In this document: positions 39,024-47,488 of the stretch, one piece after another
Layout: each line of letters begins with the position of its first letter
How positions within the stretch are numbered: the stretch's first letter is position 1
Source of the DNA: Shinella sp. PSBB067
GTDB lineage: Bacteria > Pseudomonadota > Alphaproteobacteria > Rhizobiales > Rhizobiaceae
Direction of reading: 5' to 3'
Assembly (NCBI RefSeq): GCF_016839145.1
Contig: NZ_CP069303.1
Span: 496,001 to 560,000, forward strand
Length of the DNA: 64,000 bases
The notes under the pieces: generated by a model
Databases searched by the model: none
Told to the model about the DNA's origin: nothing
Seen by the model: only the letters and a program-made list of their open reading frames with translations
Program-made: the position numbers and the translations under genes

Positions 39024-39872
39024 ATGACAAGCCAACAACCCCTGAAGCTGCGCCCGATCGCCTCGAAGCTCGAGCCCAGCTATGCGCCGATCTGGAAGCG
39101 CCTCGGCAAATGGAGCGGGCTCGCCATGCTGGCGCTCATCTATTTCCCGCTGCTGTGGCTGATCCTGCTGTCGATCAGCCAGAACCCGCTCGGCGGCATT
39201 CCCGGCGCGTTCTCGCTGGAGCATTATCGCGCGCTCTTTTCCAGCAGCGCCTGGCACAAGCCCATGCTGGCAAGCCTCGGCATCGGCGTTGCCGTCGGGC
39301 TGATCTGCGCCATCGCCGCGACGATCATCGGCCGGGCCCTGCCGACGCTGAACAGCCCCGGCCGCGTGCTCTTCATGTTCGTCATCCCGCTTTTCGTGCC
39401 GGGCATGTCGATGGGGGCGGCCCTGTTCATCTTCGCAAGGGCCGTCCTCAACCTGAAGCTCGGCTTCTGGTCGGTCGCGCTCGGCCATTTCGTCTGGGCG
39501 TTTCCCTTCGCGCTGCTGATCGTGCTGGTGGTGACGATCCGCTTCGATCACCGGCTGGTCGAGGCCGGCAAGGATCTCGGCGCCAGCAACTGGCGCGTCT
39601 TCTGGGACATCGAGTTCCCGATCCTGATGCCCGGCATCGTCAGCGCGGCGCTGTTCGGCTTCCTGATGTCGTTCAACGAGGTCATGCGGTCGATCTTCCT
39701 GCGCGGAACCGCCGAGACCATGCCGGTCTGGAGCTGGGTCCAGGCGGCGGCCCAGCAGAGCCAGGTGCCGATCATCTTCTCGCTGGCCTCGCTGGTGCTG
39801 CTCATCACCCTGCCGCTGCTGTGCGGCGTGTTCTGGCTGCTCTTTGCGCGGGTGGGCCGGTCATGGGCATGA
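39024..39872 (+). CDS. ABC transporter permease, PotC type
   Basis: A 282-residue permease, partner of the preceding one. Helices begin at LAMLALIYFPLLWLILLSI; the EAA loop is LVEAGKDLGASNWRVFWDIEFPILMPG. The C-terminal helix LASLVLLITLPLLCGVFWLLFARVG closes the protein. It ends the left arm of the regulon and converges with gntR 26 bases on. Confidence 0.9.
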   Translation: MTSQQPLKLRPIASKLEPSYAPIWKRLGKWSGLAMLALIYFPLLWLILLSISQNPLGGIPGAFSLEHYRALFSSSAWHKPMLASLGIGVAVGLICAIAATIIGRALPTLNSPGRVLFMFVIPLFVPGMSMGAALFIFARAVLNLKLGFWSVALGHFVWAFPFALLIVLVVTIRFDHRLVEAGKDLGASNWRVFWDIEFPILMPGIVSAALFGFLMSFNEVMRSIFLRGTAETMPVWSWVQAAAQQSQVPIIFSLASLVLLITLPLLCGVFWLLFARVGRSWA

Positions 39873-39898
39873 TGGCGCGGTGCAAGGCCGCCGACGGC

Positions 39899-40561
39899 TC
39901 AGTCCGCCGGCGTGCGCAGGAGGCGCGGCAGCAATGCCTTGGCGGCCAGCTTCAGGTCGTCGGCCATCGCCTCGCGCGCCGCGACGGCGTCCCGGCGCTT
40001 CATCGCCGCCAGGATGTTGCGGTGCTCGTCATTGGCATGCTCGCGATAATGGTCGGCGTCGAACAGGCCGTTGAAGACCGGGCCGACCTTCAGCCAGAGC
40101 CCCTGGATGACGAGAAGAAGCTCGGGATTGCCCGACTTCTCGTAGATGCTGAAATGGAACTCCCGGTTCAGCTTCAGGTAGGCGCGGGCATCGAAGGTCA
40201 GCGTGGTCTCGGCGATCCGGCCGATCAGCGCTTCCATCCGGACGAAATCCTCGTCGGTGAAGAGGGGCGTCGCCAGCTCGGCGGCCATGCCCTCCAGCGC
40301 CACGCGCATCGGCAGGAGATGGTTGAAGCGCTCGACCGTCATCTGCGGAACGACGATCTGGCGGTTGGGCAACTGGACGAGCAGCCGCTCGGCGACCAGC
40401 CGCTGCAGCGCCTCGCGGATCGGCGTTGCGGAAATCCCGAAACTGTCGGCAAGGTTGCGGATGACCATGGGCTGCATCGGCGCGAAGGTCCCGTCGGACA
40501 TGCCCTTGAGGATTTCGCCGTAAGCCCTGTCACTCAGCGGTTCCCGCTCGATTTTGGTCAT
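39899..40561 (-). CDS. GntR-family regulator (FCD type)
   Basis: A 220-residue repressor-type protein. Residues about 5-75 form the winged helix (YGEILKGMSDG, IRNLADSFGISATPIREALQ, RLVAERLLVQLPNRQIVV). The C-terminal helical FCD domain (about 80-215) has the metal-binding style His residues in REFHFSIYEK and ANDEHRNILAAM and should sense the catabolite. GGGGGA nine bases before 40561 favours this start over 40570. It is transcribed away from pxpB, and the shared palindrome lies in the gap, so it very probably controls itself, the pxpB operon and the pxpA operon. Confidence 0.92.
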   Translation of the reverse strand: MTKIEREPLSDRAYGEILKGMSDGTFAPMQPMVIRNLADSFGISATPIREALQRLVAERLLVQLPNRQIVVPQMTVERFNHLLPMRVALEGMAAELATPLFTDEDFVRMEALIGRIAETTLTFDARAYLKLNREFHFSIYEKSGNPELLLVIQGLWLKVGPVFNGLFDADHYREHANDEHRNILAAMKRRDAVAAREAMADDLKLAAKALLPRLLRTPAD

Positions 40562-40639
40562 TTTGCCCATTCCCCCGGCAGTTGCGGCGCATGTTGCTCG
40601 TCTTTTCGTCAATACACGAGCGCGCATCGTCTGGCGACA

Positions 40640-40656
40640 AGATATATCATATATCT
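40640..40656. promoter_or_regulatory. GntR-type operator between gntR and pxpB
   Basis: AGATATATCATATATCT is a perfect palindrome with 8-base arms round a central C. It matches the site in front of pxpA (arms GATATAT/ATATATC identical). It lies in the 160-bp divergent gap, 65 bases before pxpB and 78 bases before gntR. Confidence 0.75.
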
Positions 40657-40721
40657 AAACAGGTTTGTTCGCCGCCCAGCGGTCCCGCGGGCATCATTTT
40701 CGCTCTGGCAGAGGCGTCTTC

Positions 40722-41585
40722 ATGCTGCATGAAACTCTACGTTTTTTCCCCGGCGGGGACCGTGCCGTCGAGGTGGAACTCGGCGACGGGATGGACTTCA
40801 CGCTGAATTTCACCGTCCACCGGCTCGTGGCCGCGATCCGCGAGGCGGCGATCCCGGCCATCGAGGACATCATCCCCGAGCTGGCATCGCTCCAGATCAA
40901 CTATGACCCCGACAGGATGTCCTACGAGGATCTCGTCCAGGAGATCGCGGCGATCTACGGGCGCATCGGAACGGGCATTTCCGGCACGCTGCCGAGCCGG
41001 CTGGTGACCATGCCGGTCTGCTATTTCGAGGCGGAGACGACGGCATGCATCGAGGACTATCGCAGGACCTATCCCGAAAAGCGCGCCGATCCCGACCTCC
41101 TGTGCGAACTGAACGGGCTTGAGGACAGGGCCGCGCTCGCCCGGCGGCATTCCGCAACGGAGTACTGGGTCGCCGCCCTCGGCTTCTGGCCGGGCCTCTG
41201 CTCGCTTCTGCCGCTGCGCCCCGGCTCGCGCATCACCGCTCCCAAGTACAACCCGCCGCGGACCTGGACCCCGAAGGGCGCGGTCGGCATCGGCGGCGCG
41301 CTCTCCTGCATCTACCCGGACCGCACGCCCGGCGGCTACCAGTTGATCGGCAGGTGCCCCGCGCCGATCTACGACGGCGCGCAGCGCCTGCCGGCCTTCC
41401 GCGACAGCCTCGCATTGCTGCGGGCCGGCGACAGGGTGCGCTTCCGGCCCGTCAGCGCCGAGGAGTGCGCCTGGATCGACGCCGAAGTCGCCGCGGGCCG
41501 CTACGAGCACGACATCGTCGAATACCAGGTCTTCTCGGTCGATCGCTATCTCGACTGGGCGAGGGCCCATGGAGAAAAGGCATGA
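40722..41585 (+). CDS. pxpB: 5-oxoprolinase subunit B / amide carboxyltransferase subunit (KipI, CT_C_D)
   Basis: A 287-residue protein of the KipI/AHS1 family. In the 5-oxoprolinase PxpABC it pairs with PxpC, and the same fold forms half of the carboxyltransferase of urea carboxylase. Typical stretches are IPAIEDIIPELASLQINYDP, VCYFEAET, AALGFWPGLCSLLPL and PGGYQLIGRCPAPIYD. It is about 60 residues longer than small KipI proteins. AGAGG lies seven bases before 40722. It overlaps pxpC by ATGA, which implies coupled synthesis of a two-subunit complex. Confidence 0.92.
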   Translation: MLHETLRFFPGGDRAVEVELGDGMDFTLNFTVHRLVAAIREAAIPAIEDIIPELASLQINYDPDRMSYEDLVQEIAAIYGRIGTGISGTLPSRLVTMPVCYFEAETTACIEDYRRTYPEKRADPDLLCELNGLEDRAALARRHSATEYWVAALGFWPGLCSLLPLRPGSRITAPKYNPPRTWTPKGAVGIGGALSCIYPDRTPGGYQLIGRCPAPIYDGAQRLPAFRDSLALLRAGDRVRFRPVSAEECAWIDAEVAAGRYEHDIVEYQVFSVDRYLDWARAHGEKA

Positions 41586-42565
41586 GCACGCATTCCATCA
41601 CCGTCCTGAAACCCGGCCTTGAGACCACGGTTCAGGAACTGCCGGGCCGGATCGGTTACCTGGAGCAGGGGTTCCCGGTCTCCGGCCCCTTCGACAAGTG
41701 GTCGTTCCGGCAGGCGAACCTGCTGGCCGGAAACCCGCGCGATGCCGCCGCGCTCGAATGCCAGTTCCTCGGCCCCGCGCTGCGCTTCGAGTGCGACGCC
41801 GTGGTCGCGGTCACCGGCGCGGACATGCGCCCGAAGCTCGACGGCCAGCCGGTGCCGATGTGGCAAAGCGTGCCGGTCGCCGCCGGACAGGTCCTGGAAC
41901 TTGCCGCCGCCTATACCGGCGCGCGCGGCTACATCGCCGTCTCCGGCGGCATCGACACGCCCGTCGTGCTCGGCTCGCGCGCCGTGTTCCACATGGCGCG
42001 GGTCGGCGGCCAGGCGCTGGCGAAGGACCAGATCCTTCCGCTCGGCCCGCAGCCCACGGGTCCCCGTGATCTCCTCGCGGTCCCCGAAGCCGTCCGCCCG
42101 CCGTTCCCCACCGACAGGACATGGCAGATCGAGGCGCTCGCCGGGCCGAACGACGACTGGCTGGACGACGCCTCGGTGGAGATGTTCTTCTCCGCCGACT
42201 GGTCGGTCCAGGCCAAGAGCAACCGCACGGGGATTCGCCTCACCGGGCCCGAATTCGGCTTTGCCGGGCGGGCGCTGTCGAAGGGCAGCGACCACGGCCA
42301 GGATCCCTCCAACATCATCGACCACGGCTATCCGCTGGGCGCCGTGAACCTGGCGGGCCAGACGCCCATCATCCTCGTCAACGATGCCCCGAGCACCGGC
42401 GGCTTCATCAATCCCTTTACCGTGGCCAGCGCTGCGCTCTGGAAACTCGCGCAGGCCAAGCCCGGCGACATCCTCCGTTTCCGCCGGGTCGACCGCGAGG
42501 AAGCGGCCCGCCTTCGCGCCGCGCTCGAAACGGTGACAAGTGCAGGAGTGACCGTTCGTGTCTGA
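41582..42565 (+). CDS. pxpC: 5-oxoprolinase subunit C / amide carboxyltransferase subunit (KipA, CT_A_B)
   Basis: A 327-residue KipA/AHS2 family protein, partner of PxpB. Recognised from TTVQELPGRIGYLEQGFPVSG near the start, YIAVSGGIDTPVVLGSRA, the SNRTGIRLTGP motif, SNIIDHGYPLGAVNLAGQTPII and NDAPSTGGF. With PxpB it makes a biotin-type carboxyltransferase fold. The next gene starts inside it (GTG at 42558), so a tight operon is certain. Confidence 0.93.
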   Translation: MSTHSITVLKPGLETTVQELPGRIGYLEQGFPVSGPFDKWSFRQANLLAGNPRDAAALECQFLGPALRFECDAVVAVTGADMRPKLDGQPVPMWQSVPVAAGQVLELAAAYTGARGYIAVSGGIDTPVVLGSRAVFHMARVGGQALAKDQILPLGPQPTGPRDLLAVPEAVRPPFPTDRTWQIEALAGPNDDWLDDASVEMFFSADWSVQAKSNRTGIRLTGPEFGFAGRALSKGSDHGQDPSNIIDHGYPLGAVNLAGQTPIILVNDAPSTGGFINPFTVASAALWKLAQAKPGDILRFRRVDREEAARLRAALETVTSAGVTVRV

Positions 42566-43643
42566 AAGTCTGAATACCGTATCCACGAGCGATCCCGTTC
42601 ACGGCGCGCTCGGCGGAACGCTGAACAGCCCGCCGCCGGCCATCGACGAGGCGACGGCCGTCCGGCTGATGAAAACCCATTTCGGCATAACGGGCGTGGC
42701 GGAGACCATCGCCTGCGAGCGCGATGCCAATTTCCACATCGTCGCCGATGACGGCCGCGGCTTCACCCTGAAGGTGTCGAACCCGGCGGAGCCTGAAATC
42801 AACACCAATTTCCAGACCGAGGCCCTGCTCTGGCTGCAGGCGCGCGATCCCGGCCTGCCGGTGCCCAAGGTCGTGCGCGCGCTCGACGGCAGGAGCGAGT
42901 TCCCGCTCGTGCTGGAGGACGGACGGTCCAGCGTCATCCGCGTCCTCACCTGGCTTGAGGGCGTTCCCGTCGTCCGCGTGGGCGTGACCCCGGCGCTGCG
43001 GCGCGACATGGCCCGCTCGCTGGCGCGGCTCGGCGCCGCCTTCGAGGGGTTCGACCATCCCGCTTCGGGCCATGAGATCCTCTGGGACGTCAAGAATGCC
43101 GCGACCCTGCGGCCCTTGATCGAGGCCTTGAAGGAGCCGGACCTGCGCGGCCAGCTCACGGCGGAGCTCGACCATTTCGAGCGAGACGTCCTTCCCGTCC
43201 TTTCGACGCTGCGCCAGCGCGTGGTGCACAACGACCTCAACCTGCACAATGTGGTGCTGGATCCGGCCGATCCCGACCGGATCACCGGGATCCTCGATTT
43301 CGGCGACATGGTGAAGACGCCGCTGATCATCGACCTGGCGGTGGCCGCCTCCTACCACACGCAACTGCCGGAGGAGAACCTGGCGGCCGTCTGCGACATG
43401 GTGCGCGCCTATCATGCCGTGCTGCCGCTGGAGCGGCGCGAGGTGGAGGTGCTGCGGGACCTTGTCGTGGCGCGGCTGATGACGACCGTCGCCATCACCG
43501 AGGGACGCGCCGCGCGCTACCCGCAGAACGCGGCCTATATCCTGCGCAACAACGGTCCCGCCCGCGAGGGACTGCGTCTTTTTGCAACTCTTCCCCGAGA
43601 TCAGGTCACGGCGGCGCTCATGGCCGCGTGCAACATGGAGTGA
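42558..43643 (+). CDS. APH-family kinase, hydroxylysine-kinase-like
   Basis: A 361-residue kinase of the aminoglycoside-phosphotransferase fold. The catalytic loop is VVHNDLNLHNVVLDP and the metal motif ITGILDFGDM followed by IIDLAVAASY. The HN-D-x-N-x-HN loop with DFGD resembles hydroxylysine kinase (HYKK) rather than antibiotic-resistance enzymes. AGGAG lies nine bases before the GTG start, which sits inside pxpC. Together with the next gene it suggests phosphorylation of an amino alcohol before phospho-lyase cleavage. Confidence 0.8.
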   Translation: MSESLNTVSTSDPVHGALGGTLNSPPPAIDEATAVRLMKTHFGITGVAETIACERDANFHIVADDGRGFTLKVSNPAEPEINTNFQTEALLWLQARDPGLPVPKVVRALDGRSEFPLVLEDGRSSVIRVLTWLEGVPVVRVGVTPALRRDMARSLARLGAAFEGFDHPASGHEILWDVKNAATLRPLIEALKEPDLRGQLTAELDHFERDVLPVLSTLRQRVVHNDLNLHNVVLDPADPDRITGILDFGDMVKTPLIIDLAVAASYHTQLPEENLAAVCDMVRAYHAVLPLERREVEVLRDLVVARLMTTVAITEGRAARYPQNAAYILRNNGPAREGLRLFATLPRDQVTAALMAACNME

Positions 43644-43646
43644 GCT

Positions 43647-44969
43647 ATGAATACCCAGGAATCGATGGTCAATGCCTTCATCGAAGGCGCGGCGGAACTC
43701 GACGAGGCGACGGCCTCCATGATCGCGGAACGCAAGGCGCTGCTTGGGCCGGCCTACCGGCTGATGTACGAGCGCCCGCTGCATTTCGTGCGCGGGGAGG
43801 GCGTATGGCTCTATGATCCCGAGGGCAACGCCTATCTGGATGCCTACAACAACGTCACCTCGATCGGCCATTGCCATCCGAAGGTGGTCGAGGCGATCCG
43901 CGAGCAGGTCGGCGTGCTCGCCACGAATACCCGCTACCTGCACGCCGGGGTGCTGAGCTACGCAAGGCGCCTGCTGGCCACCATGCCGTCCGAGGTCGAG
44001 CATCTCATGTTCACCTGCACGGGCTCGGACGCCAACGACCTCGCGATACGGATCGCCCAGGCGCATACCGGCGGCAAGGGCATTATCGTGACGGAGACGG
44101 CCTATCACGGCATCACCCAGGCGGTGTCGGAATTCTCCCCCTCGCTGGGCGAGAACGTCAATCTCGGCGTACATGTGCGCACTGTGCCGGCGCCCGATTC
44201 CTACCGCTCCGGCAATGTGGCCGAGGAGTTCACCGCCGCCGTCAAGGCCGCCATCGCCGATCTGCAGCGCCACGGCATCAAGCCGGCGCTCTTCATCTGC
44301 GACGGCCTGTTCGCGAGCGACGGCGTCTTCGACGGGCCGGCGGGCTTCCTCAAGGGCGCGGTCGATGCGATCCGCGCGGCGGGCGGCGTCTACATCGCCG
44401 ACGAGGTGCAGTCCGGCTTCGGCCGCACGGGCGAGGCCATGTGGGGCTTCCAGCGCCACGGCGTCGTTCCCGATCTCGTGACCATGGGCAAGCCGATGGG
44501 CAACGGCTTTCCGGTGGCGGGCGTTGCCGCGCGCGCCGAGCTTCTTGCCGAGTTCGGCAAGAAGGCACGCTATTTCAACACCTTCGGCGGAAATGCCGTC
44601 GCCGTCGCCGCCGCGTCTGCCGTCCTCGACGTCATCGAGGAGGAGAACCTCCTGGAAAACGCCCGCACGATCGGCCTTCACCTCAGGCAAGGCTTCGAGG
44701 CGCTCGCCCGCACGCATCCATGCATCGGCGACGTCAGGGGCGCGGGGCTGTTCCTCGGTGTCGAGATCGTTTCCGACCGGGCTCGCAAGACGCCGGACGG
44801 CGCTACCGCGACCCGCATCATCAATGGCCTGCGTGACGAGAACGTCCTTATCTCGGGCTGCGCCAAGGCGGCGAACGTCCTGAAGATCCGCCCGCCGCTC
44901 GTGTTCTCGCGCGAGAACGCGGACGAACTGATCGCCAAGCTCGGCCGCGTGCTGCAACGCCTGTCCTGA
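43647..44969 (+). CDS. Class III PLP enzyme, aminotransferase or phospho-lyase
   Basis: A 440-residue fold-type I PLP enzyme. The PLP region has CTGSDANDLAIRIAQ, YIADEVQSGFGRTG and the Schiff-base lysine in TMGKPMGNGFPVAG. The GKPMGNG-x-P form is the one I associate with the ammoniophospholyase branch (ETNPPL/PHYKPL), which removes phosphate and ammonia from phosphoethanolamine or 5-phosphohydroxylysine. A plain aminotransferase role remains possible. It starts three bases after the kinase gene, and kinase-lyase pairing fits the phospho-lyase reading. Confidence 0.82.
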   Translation: MNTQESMVNAFIEGAAELDEATASMIAERKALLGPAYRLMYERPLHFVRGEGVWLYDPEGNAYLDAYNNVTSIGHCHPKVVEAIREQVGVLATNTRYLHAGVLSYARRLLATMPSEVEHLMFTCTGSDANDLAIRIAQAHTGGKGIIVTETAYHGITQAVSEFSPSLGENVNLGVHVRTVPAPDSYRSGNVAEEFTAAVKAAIADLQRHGIKPALFICDGLFASDGVFDGPAGFLKGAVDAIRAAGGVYIADEVQSGFGRTGEAMWGFQRHGVVPDLVTMGKPMGNGFPVAGVAARAELLAEFGKKARYFNTFGGNAVAVAAASAVLDVIEEENLLENARTIGLHLRQGFEALARTHPCIGDVRGAGLFLGVEIVSDRARKTPDGATATRIINGLRDENVLISGCAKAANVLKIRPPLVFSRENADELIAKLGRVLQRLS

Positions 44970-44995
44970 ACCAAGCAAGCCTTCCGGAGATATCC

Positions 44996-45244
44996 ATGAC
45001 CATCAAGACTATCGAAGCGATCCTGCCGGGCGTCATCTACCTGTCCTCTTCGCCCGATGCCCCGCCGTTCAAGAATGCCGGCGACAAGGTCGCCGCGGGC
45101 GAGACCGTGGCGCTGGTCGAAGTGATGAAGTCCTTCCTGCCGGTCGAGGCGGATGCCGAGGGCACGTTCCTCGGCTACTCCGTCGAGAGCGGCAGCAATG
45201 TCGAGCCGGGCGAGGCCGTCTGCCGGATCGAGAGCACGCAATGA
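44996..45244 (+). CDS. Biotin carboxyl carrier protein
   Basis: An 82-residue stand-alone biotinyl domain. The biotin-accepting Lys45 is in LVEVMKSFLPVEAD, and a hallmark glycine pattern (GDKVAAGETV, SNVEPGEAV) surrounds it. There is no Pro/Ala-rich linker or thumb as in AccB of fatty-acid synthesis, so it is a dedicated carrier for this operon. It overlaps the next gene by ATGA and shuttles carboxybiotin to the PxpBC carboxyltransferase. Confidence 0.9.
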   Translation: MTIKTIEAILPGVIYLSSSPDAPPFKNAGDKVAAGETVALVEVMKSFLPVEADAEGTFLGYSVESGSNVEPGEAVCRIESTQ

Positions 45245-46608
45245 GCGCCCCGATCCGCAAGCTGCTCGTCGCCAACCGCGGCGAGATCGCGGTGCGCATC
45301 ATCCGGGCCGCAAAGGAACTCGGCATCGCGACCGTCCAGGTCGTCAGCGAGGCCGACCGCGACATGCTGGCGGCGCGGATGGCCGACGAGACGATCGAGA
45401 TCGGACCGGCAGCGGCCGCGAAGTCCTATCTGAACGTCGACAACGTGCTCGATGCGCTGCGCCGCAGCGGCGCTGACGCCCTGCATCCCGGATACGGGTT
45501 CCTCTCGGAGAATGCCGGGTTCGCGCGGGCGGTCACAGATATGGGCCGCATCTTCGTCGGGCCGGATGCCGATACGATCGAGCGCATGGGCGACAAGGTG
45601 AATGCCCGTCGGGCCGCCATCGCGGCGGGCGTGCCCGTCGTGCCCGGCAGCGAGGGGCGTCTCGACGATGCCGGGGACGCGCTGAAGCTGGCCGGCGAGA
45701 TGGGCTATCCCGTCATGGTCAAGGCCGCGGCCGGCGGCGGCGGGCGCGGCATCCGCGTCGTGCGCAGCGCCGAGGAGCTTGCGGCCGCGGTGCCGCAGGC
45801 GATCGCCGAGGCCAGGGCCTCCTTCGGCGACGGCGGGCTCTACATGGAAGCCTTCATCGAGAATGCGCGCCATATCGAGGTGCAGGTGCTCGGCGACGGC
45901 AAATCCGTCGTGCATCTCTTCGAGCGCGAATGCTCCCTGCAGCGCAGGCGCCAGAAGGTCTGGGAGGAGGCGCCCGCCGCCGCGCTCCCGCCGGAGATGC
46001 GCGAGGCGCTTTGCGCATCGGCGGTGCGGCTGGCAAGCGCGGTCGGCTATCGCGGCGCGGGCACGATGGAGTATCTCTACGATCCCGCCCGCAAGGCGTT
46101 CTATTTCATCGAGATGAACACCCGCATCCAGGTCGAGCATCCCGTGACCGAGATGATCACCGGCGTCGATCTCGTCCGCGAGATGCTGATGATCGCCGGC
46201 GGGGCGGCCCTGTCGATGACGCAGGACGACATCCGCTGCGACGGCCACGCGATCGAGGTCAGGATCAATGCCGAGGACCCGGCGCGCAATTTCCTGCCCA
46301 GTCCGGGTCCGGTCGACCGGTTCAAGGTGCCGCACGGAGACGGCATCCGCTTCGATACGGGTTTCGACGCCGGCAGCCGGGTGCCGCCCTATTACGATTC
46401 CCTTGTCGGAAAGCTGATCGTCAGGGGCGCCTCCCGCGCCGAGGCCATCGCGCGCCTGGCGGCGGCCCTGAAGGAGACCGAGATCGGCCCCATCGCCACG
46501 ACTCTCGCCCTGCATCGGGCGCTGGCGGAGGCACCGGACGTCCTTTCGGGCGAGGTCTCGACGCAATGGCTGGAGACCTGGCTGGCGGAAAGCCCGCCCG
46601 GCCTCTAG
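45241..46608 (+). CDS. Biotin carboxylase subunit
   Basis: A 455-residue ATP-grasp enzyme that carboxylates biotin on the carrier protein. Motifs: KLLVANRGEIAVRIIRAAKE at the start, LHPGYGFLSENAGFA, the glycine loop AAAGGGGRGIRVV, ERECSLQRRRQKVWEEAP and the active-site EMNTRIQVEHPVTEMITGVD. It is of AccC length, but its context is amide carboxylation rather than acetyl-CoA carboxylase. Its stop codon TAG is the first three bases of repeat copy 2. It closes the pxpB operon. Confidence 0.93.
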   Translation: MSAPIRKLLVANRGEIAVRIIRAAKELGIATVQVVSEADRDMLAARMADETIEIGPAAAAKSYLNVDNVLDALRRSGADALHPGYGFLSENAGFARAVTDMGRIFVGPDADTIERMGDKVNARRAAIAAGVPVVPGSEGRLDDAGDALKLAGEMGYPVMVKAAAGGGGRGIRVVRSAEELAAAVPQAIAEARASFGDGGLYMEAFIENARHIEVQVLGDGKSVVHLFERECSLQRRRQKVWEEAPAAALPPEMREALCASAVRLASAVGYRGAGTMEYLYDPARKAFYFIEMNTRIQVEHPVTEMITGVDLVREMLMIAGGAALSMTQDDIRCDGHAIEVRINAEDPARNFLPSPGPVDRFKVPHGDGIRFDTGFDAGSRVPPYYDSLVGKLIVRGASRAEAIARLAAALKETEIGPIATTLALHRALAEAPDVLSGEVSTQWLETWLAESPPGL

Positions 46609-46709
46609 AGCAATTCCAGCAAAAGTGCGCAGCGGTTTTGCGTCCGGAATTGCGTAGAAACAAAAGGATAGAGCGTTTTCGCGATTCGAAGAAAAGCGGA
46701 ATTGCTCTA
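46606..46709. repeat. 104-bp dispersed palindromic repeat, copy 2
   Basis: Same element as 13107-13210, differing at two of 104 positions. It begins with the TAG that stops the biotin carboxylase gene, just as copy 1 stops the lipoprotein gene, and may also serve as the transcript end between convergent operons. Confidence 0.85.
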
Positions 46710-46764
46710 GCGCTTCAGCGATGTCCCGGCTCCGCGACCTTTCGCCTGCGGAGCCGGCACCCGC

Positions 46765-47484
46765 TCAGGCCGGTCCGCGAGCGCAGGCCGTGGCCGGCAG
46801 CAGAAGGGCGCCGAGCGCCCCGTGGCTTTCCACCGCGGTCCTCGCGCCGGCCTCGCAAAGCAGGCGGCGCTGGGCGTCGCGGTGGCCTTCGAGATGGCTG
46901 CCGCCGAGAAAGCCGATGCACGCCATGCCGGCGGCTCCTGCCGCCTCTGCGCCCGCCACGGCATCCTCCACCACCACGCTTTCGCCTGGGGCATATCCCA
47001 TTTCGGCCGCCGCATGGAGGAAGAGGTCCGGCGCCGGCTTTCCGCGCGGCACGGCTTCCGCGCTGAAGGCCGCGCCGGCGAACCGGTCCGCAAGGCCGAG
47101 GCAGTCGAGCGCGAAAGCGATCCGTTGCGGACTGCCGCCCGACGCGATGCAGCAGGCGATGCCTTGCCGCTCCAGATCGTCCAGCAGCCCGGCGATGCCG
47201 TCCATGGCGGCAAGCTCGGAACGATAACGCCGGTAGAGGCGCGCGTGCCAGACATCCGGGAAATCGGGCACGCACGGCGCGCCCGTCCGCTCGGCGATAT
47301 AGTCCATGTGCCGGGCGGTGGACACGCCGAGGAAGAGGGCGCGCGCCTCCTCGTAGGAGACCGCCGCGCCGCGCTCCGTCATCTCCGCCGCGAGTTCCTC
47401 CAGTGCTATGGCCTCGCTGTCGGCGATCACCCCGTCGAAGTCGAAGATGACGGCGCGGATGGTCTCCGGCATCCGCGCCGTCAT
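46765..47484 (-). CDS. HAD-superfamily sugar phosphatase
   Basis: A 239-residue HAD-IA hydrolase. Motif I is IFDFDGVIADSEA, motif II CIASGGSPQ, motif III RGKPAPDLFL and motif IV VVEDAVAGAEAA. The form is that of small sugar-phosphate phosphatases. It is the last gene of the sugar operon; its start is 4 bases after the aldehyde dehydrogenase stop (47484), with 47499 (inside that gene) and 47472 as alternatives. Its job may be to remove a dead-end phosphate. Confidence 0.87.
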   Translation of the reverse strand: MTARMPETIRAVIFDFDGVIADSEAIALEELAAEMTERGAAVSYEEARALFLGVSTARHMDYIAERTGAPCVPDFPDVWHARLYRRYRSELAAMDGIAGLLDDLERQGIACCIASGGSPQRIAFALDCLGLADRFAGAAFSAEAVPRGKPAPDLFLHAAAEMGYAPGESVVVEDAVAGAEAAGAAGMACIGFLGGSHLEGHRDAQRRLLCEAGARTAVESHGALGALLLPATACARGPA

Positions 47485-47488
47485 CGCG

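Noticed and set aside
42558..43643. Aminoglycoside resistance kinase
   Set aside because: The catalytic loop and DFGD surroundings look like hydroxylysine or homoserine-type kinases and the gene is embedded in a catabolic operon.
45241..46608. Assignment of the biotin carboxylase and carrier as AccC and AccB of fatty-acid synthesis
   Set aside because: The carrier lacks the AccB linker and the operon context (PxpB, PxpC) points to a dedicated amide carboxylase.
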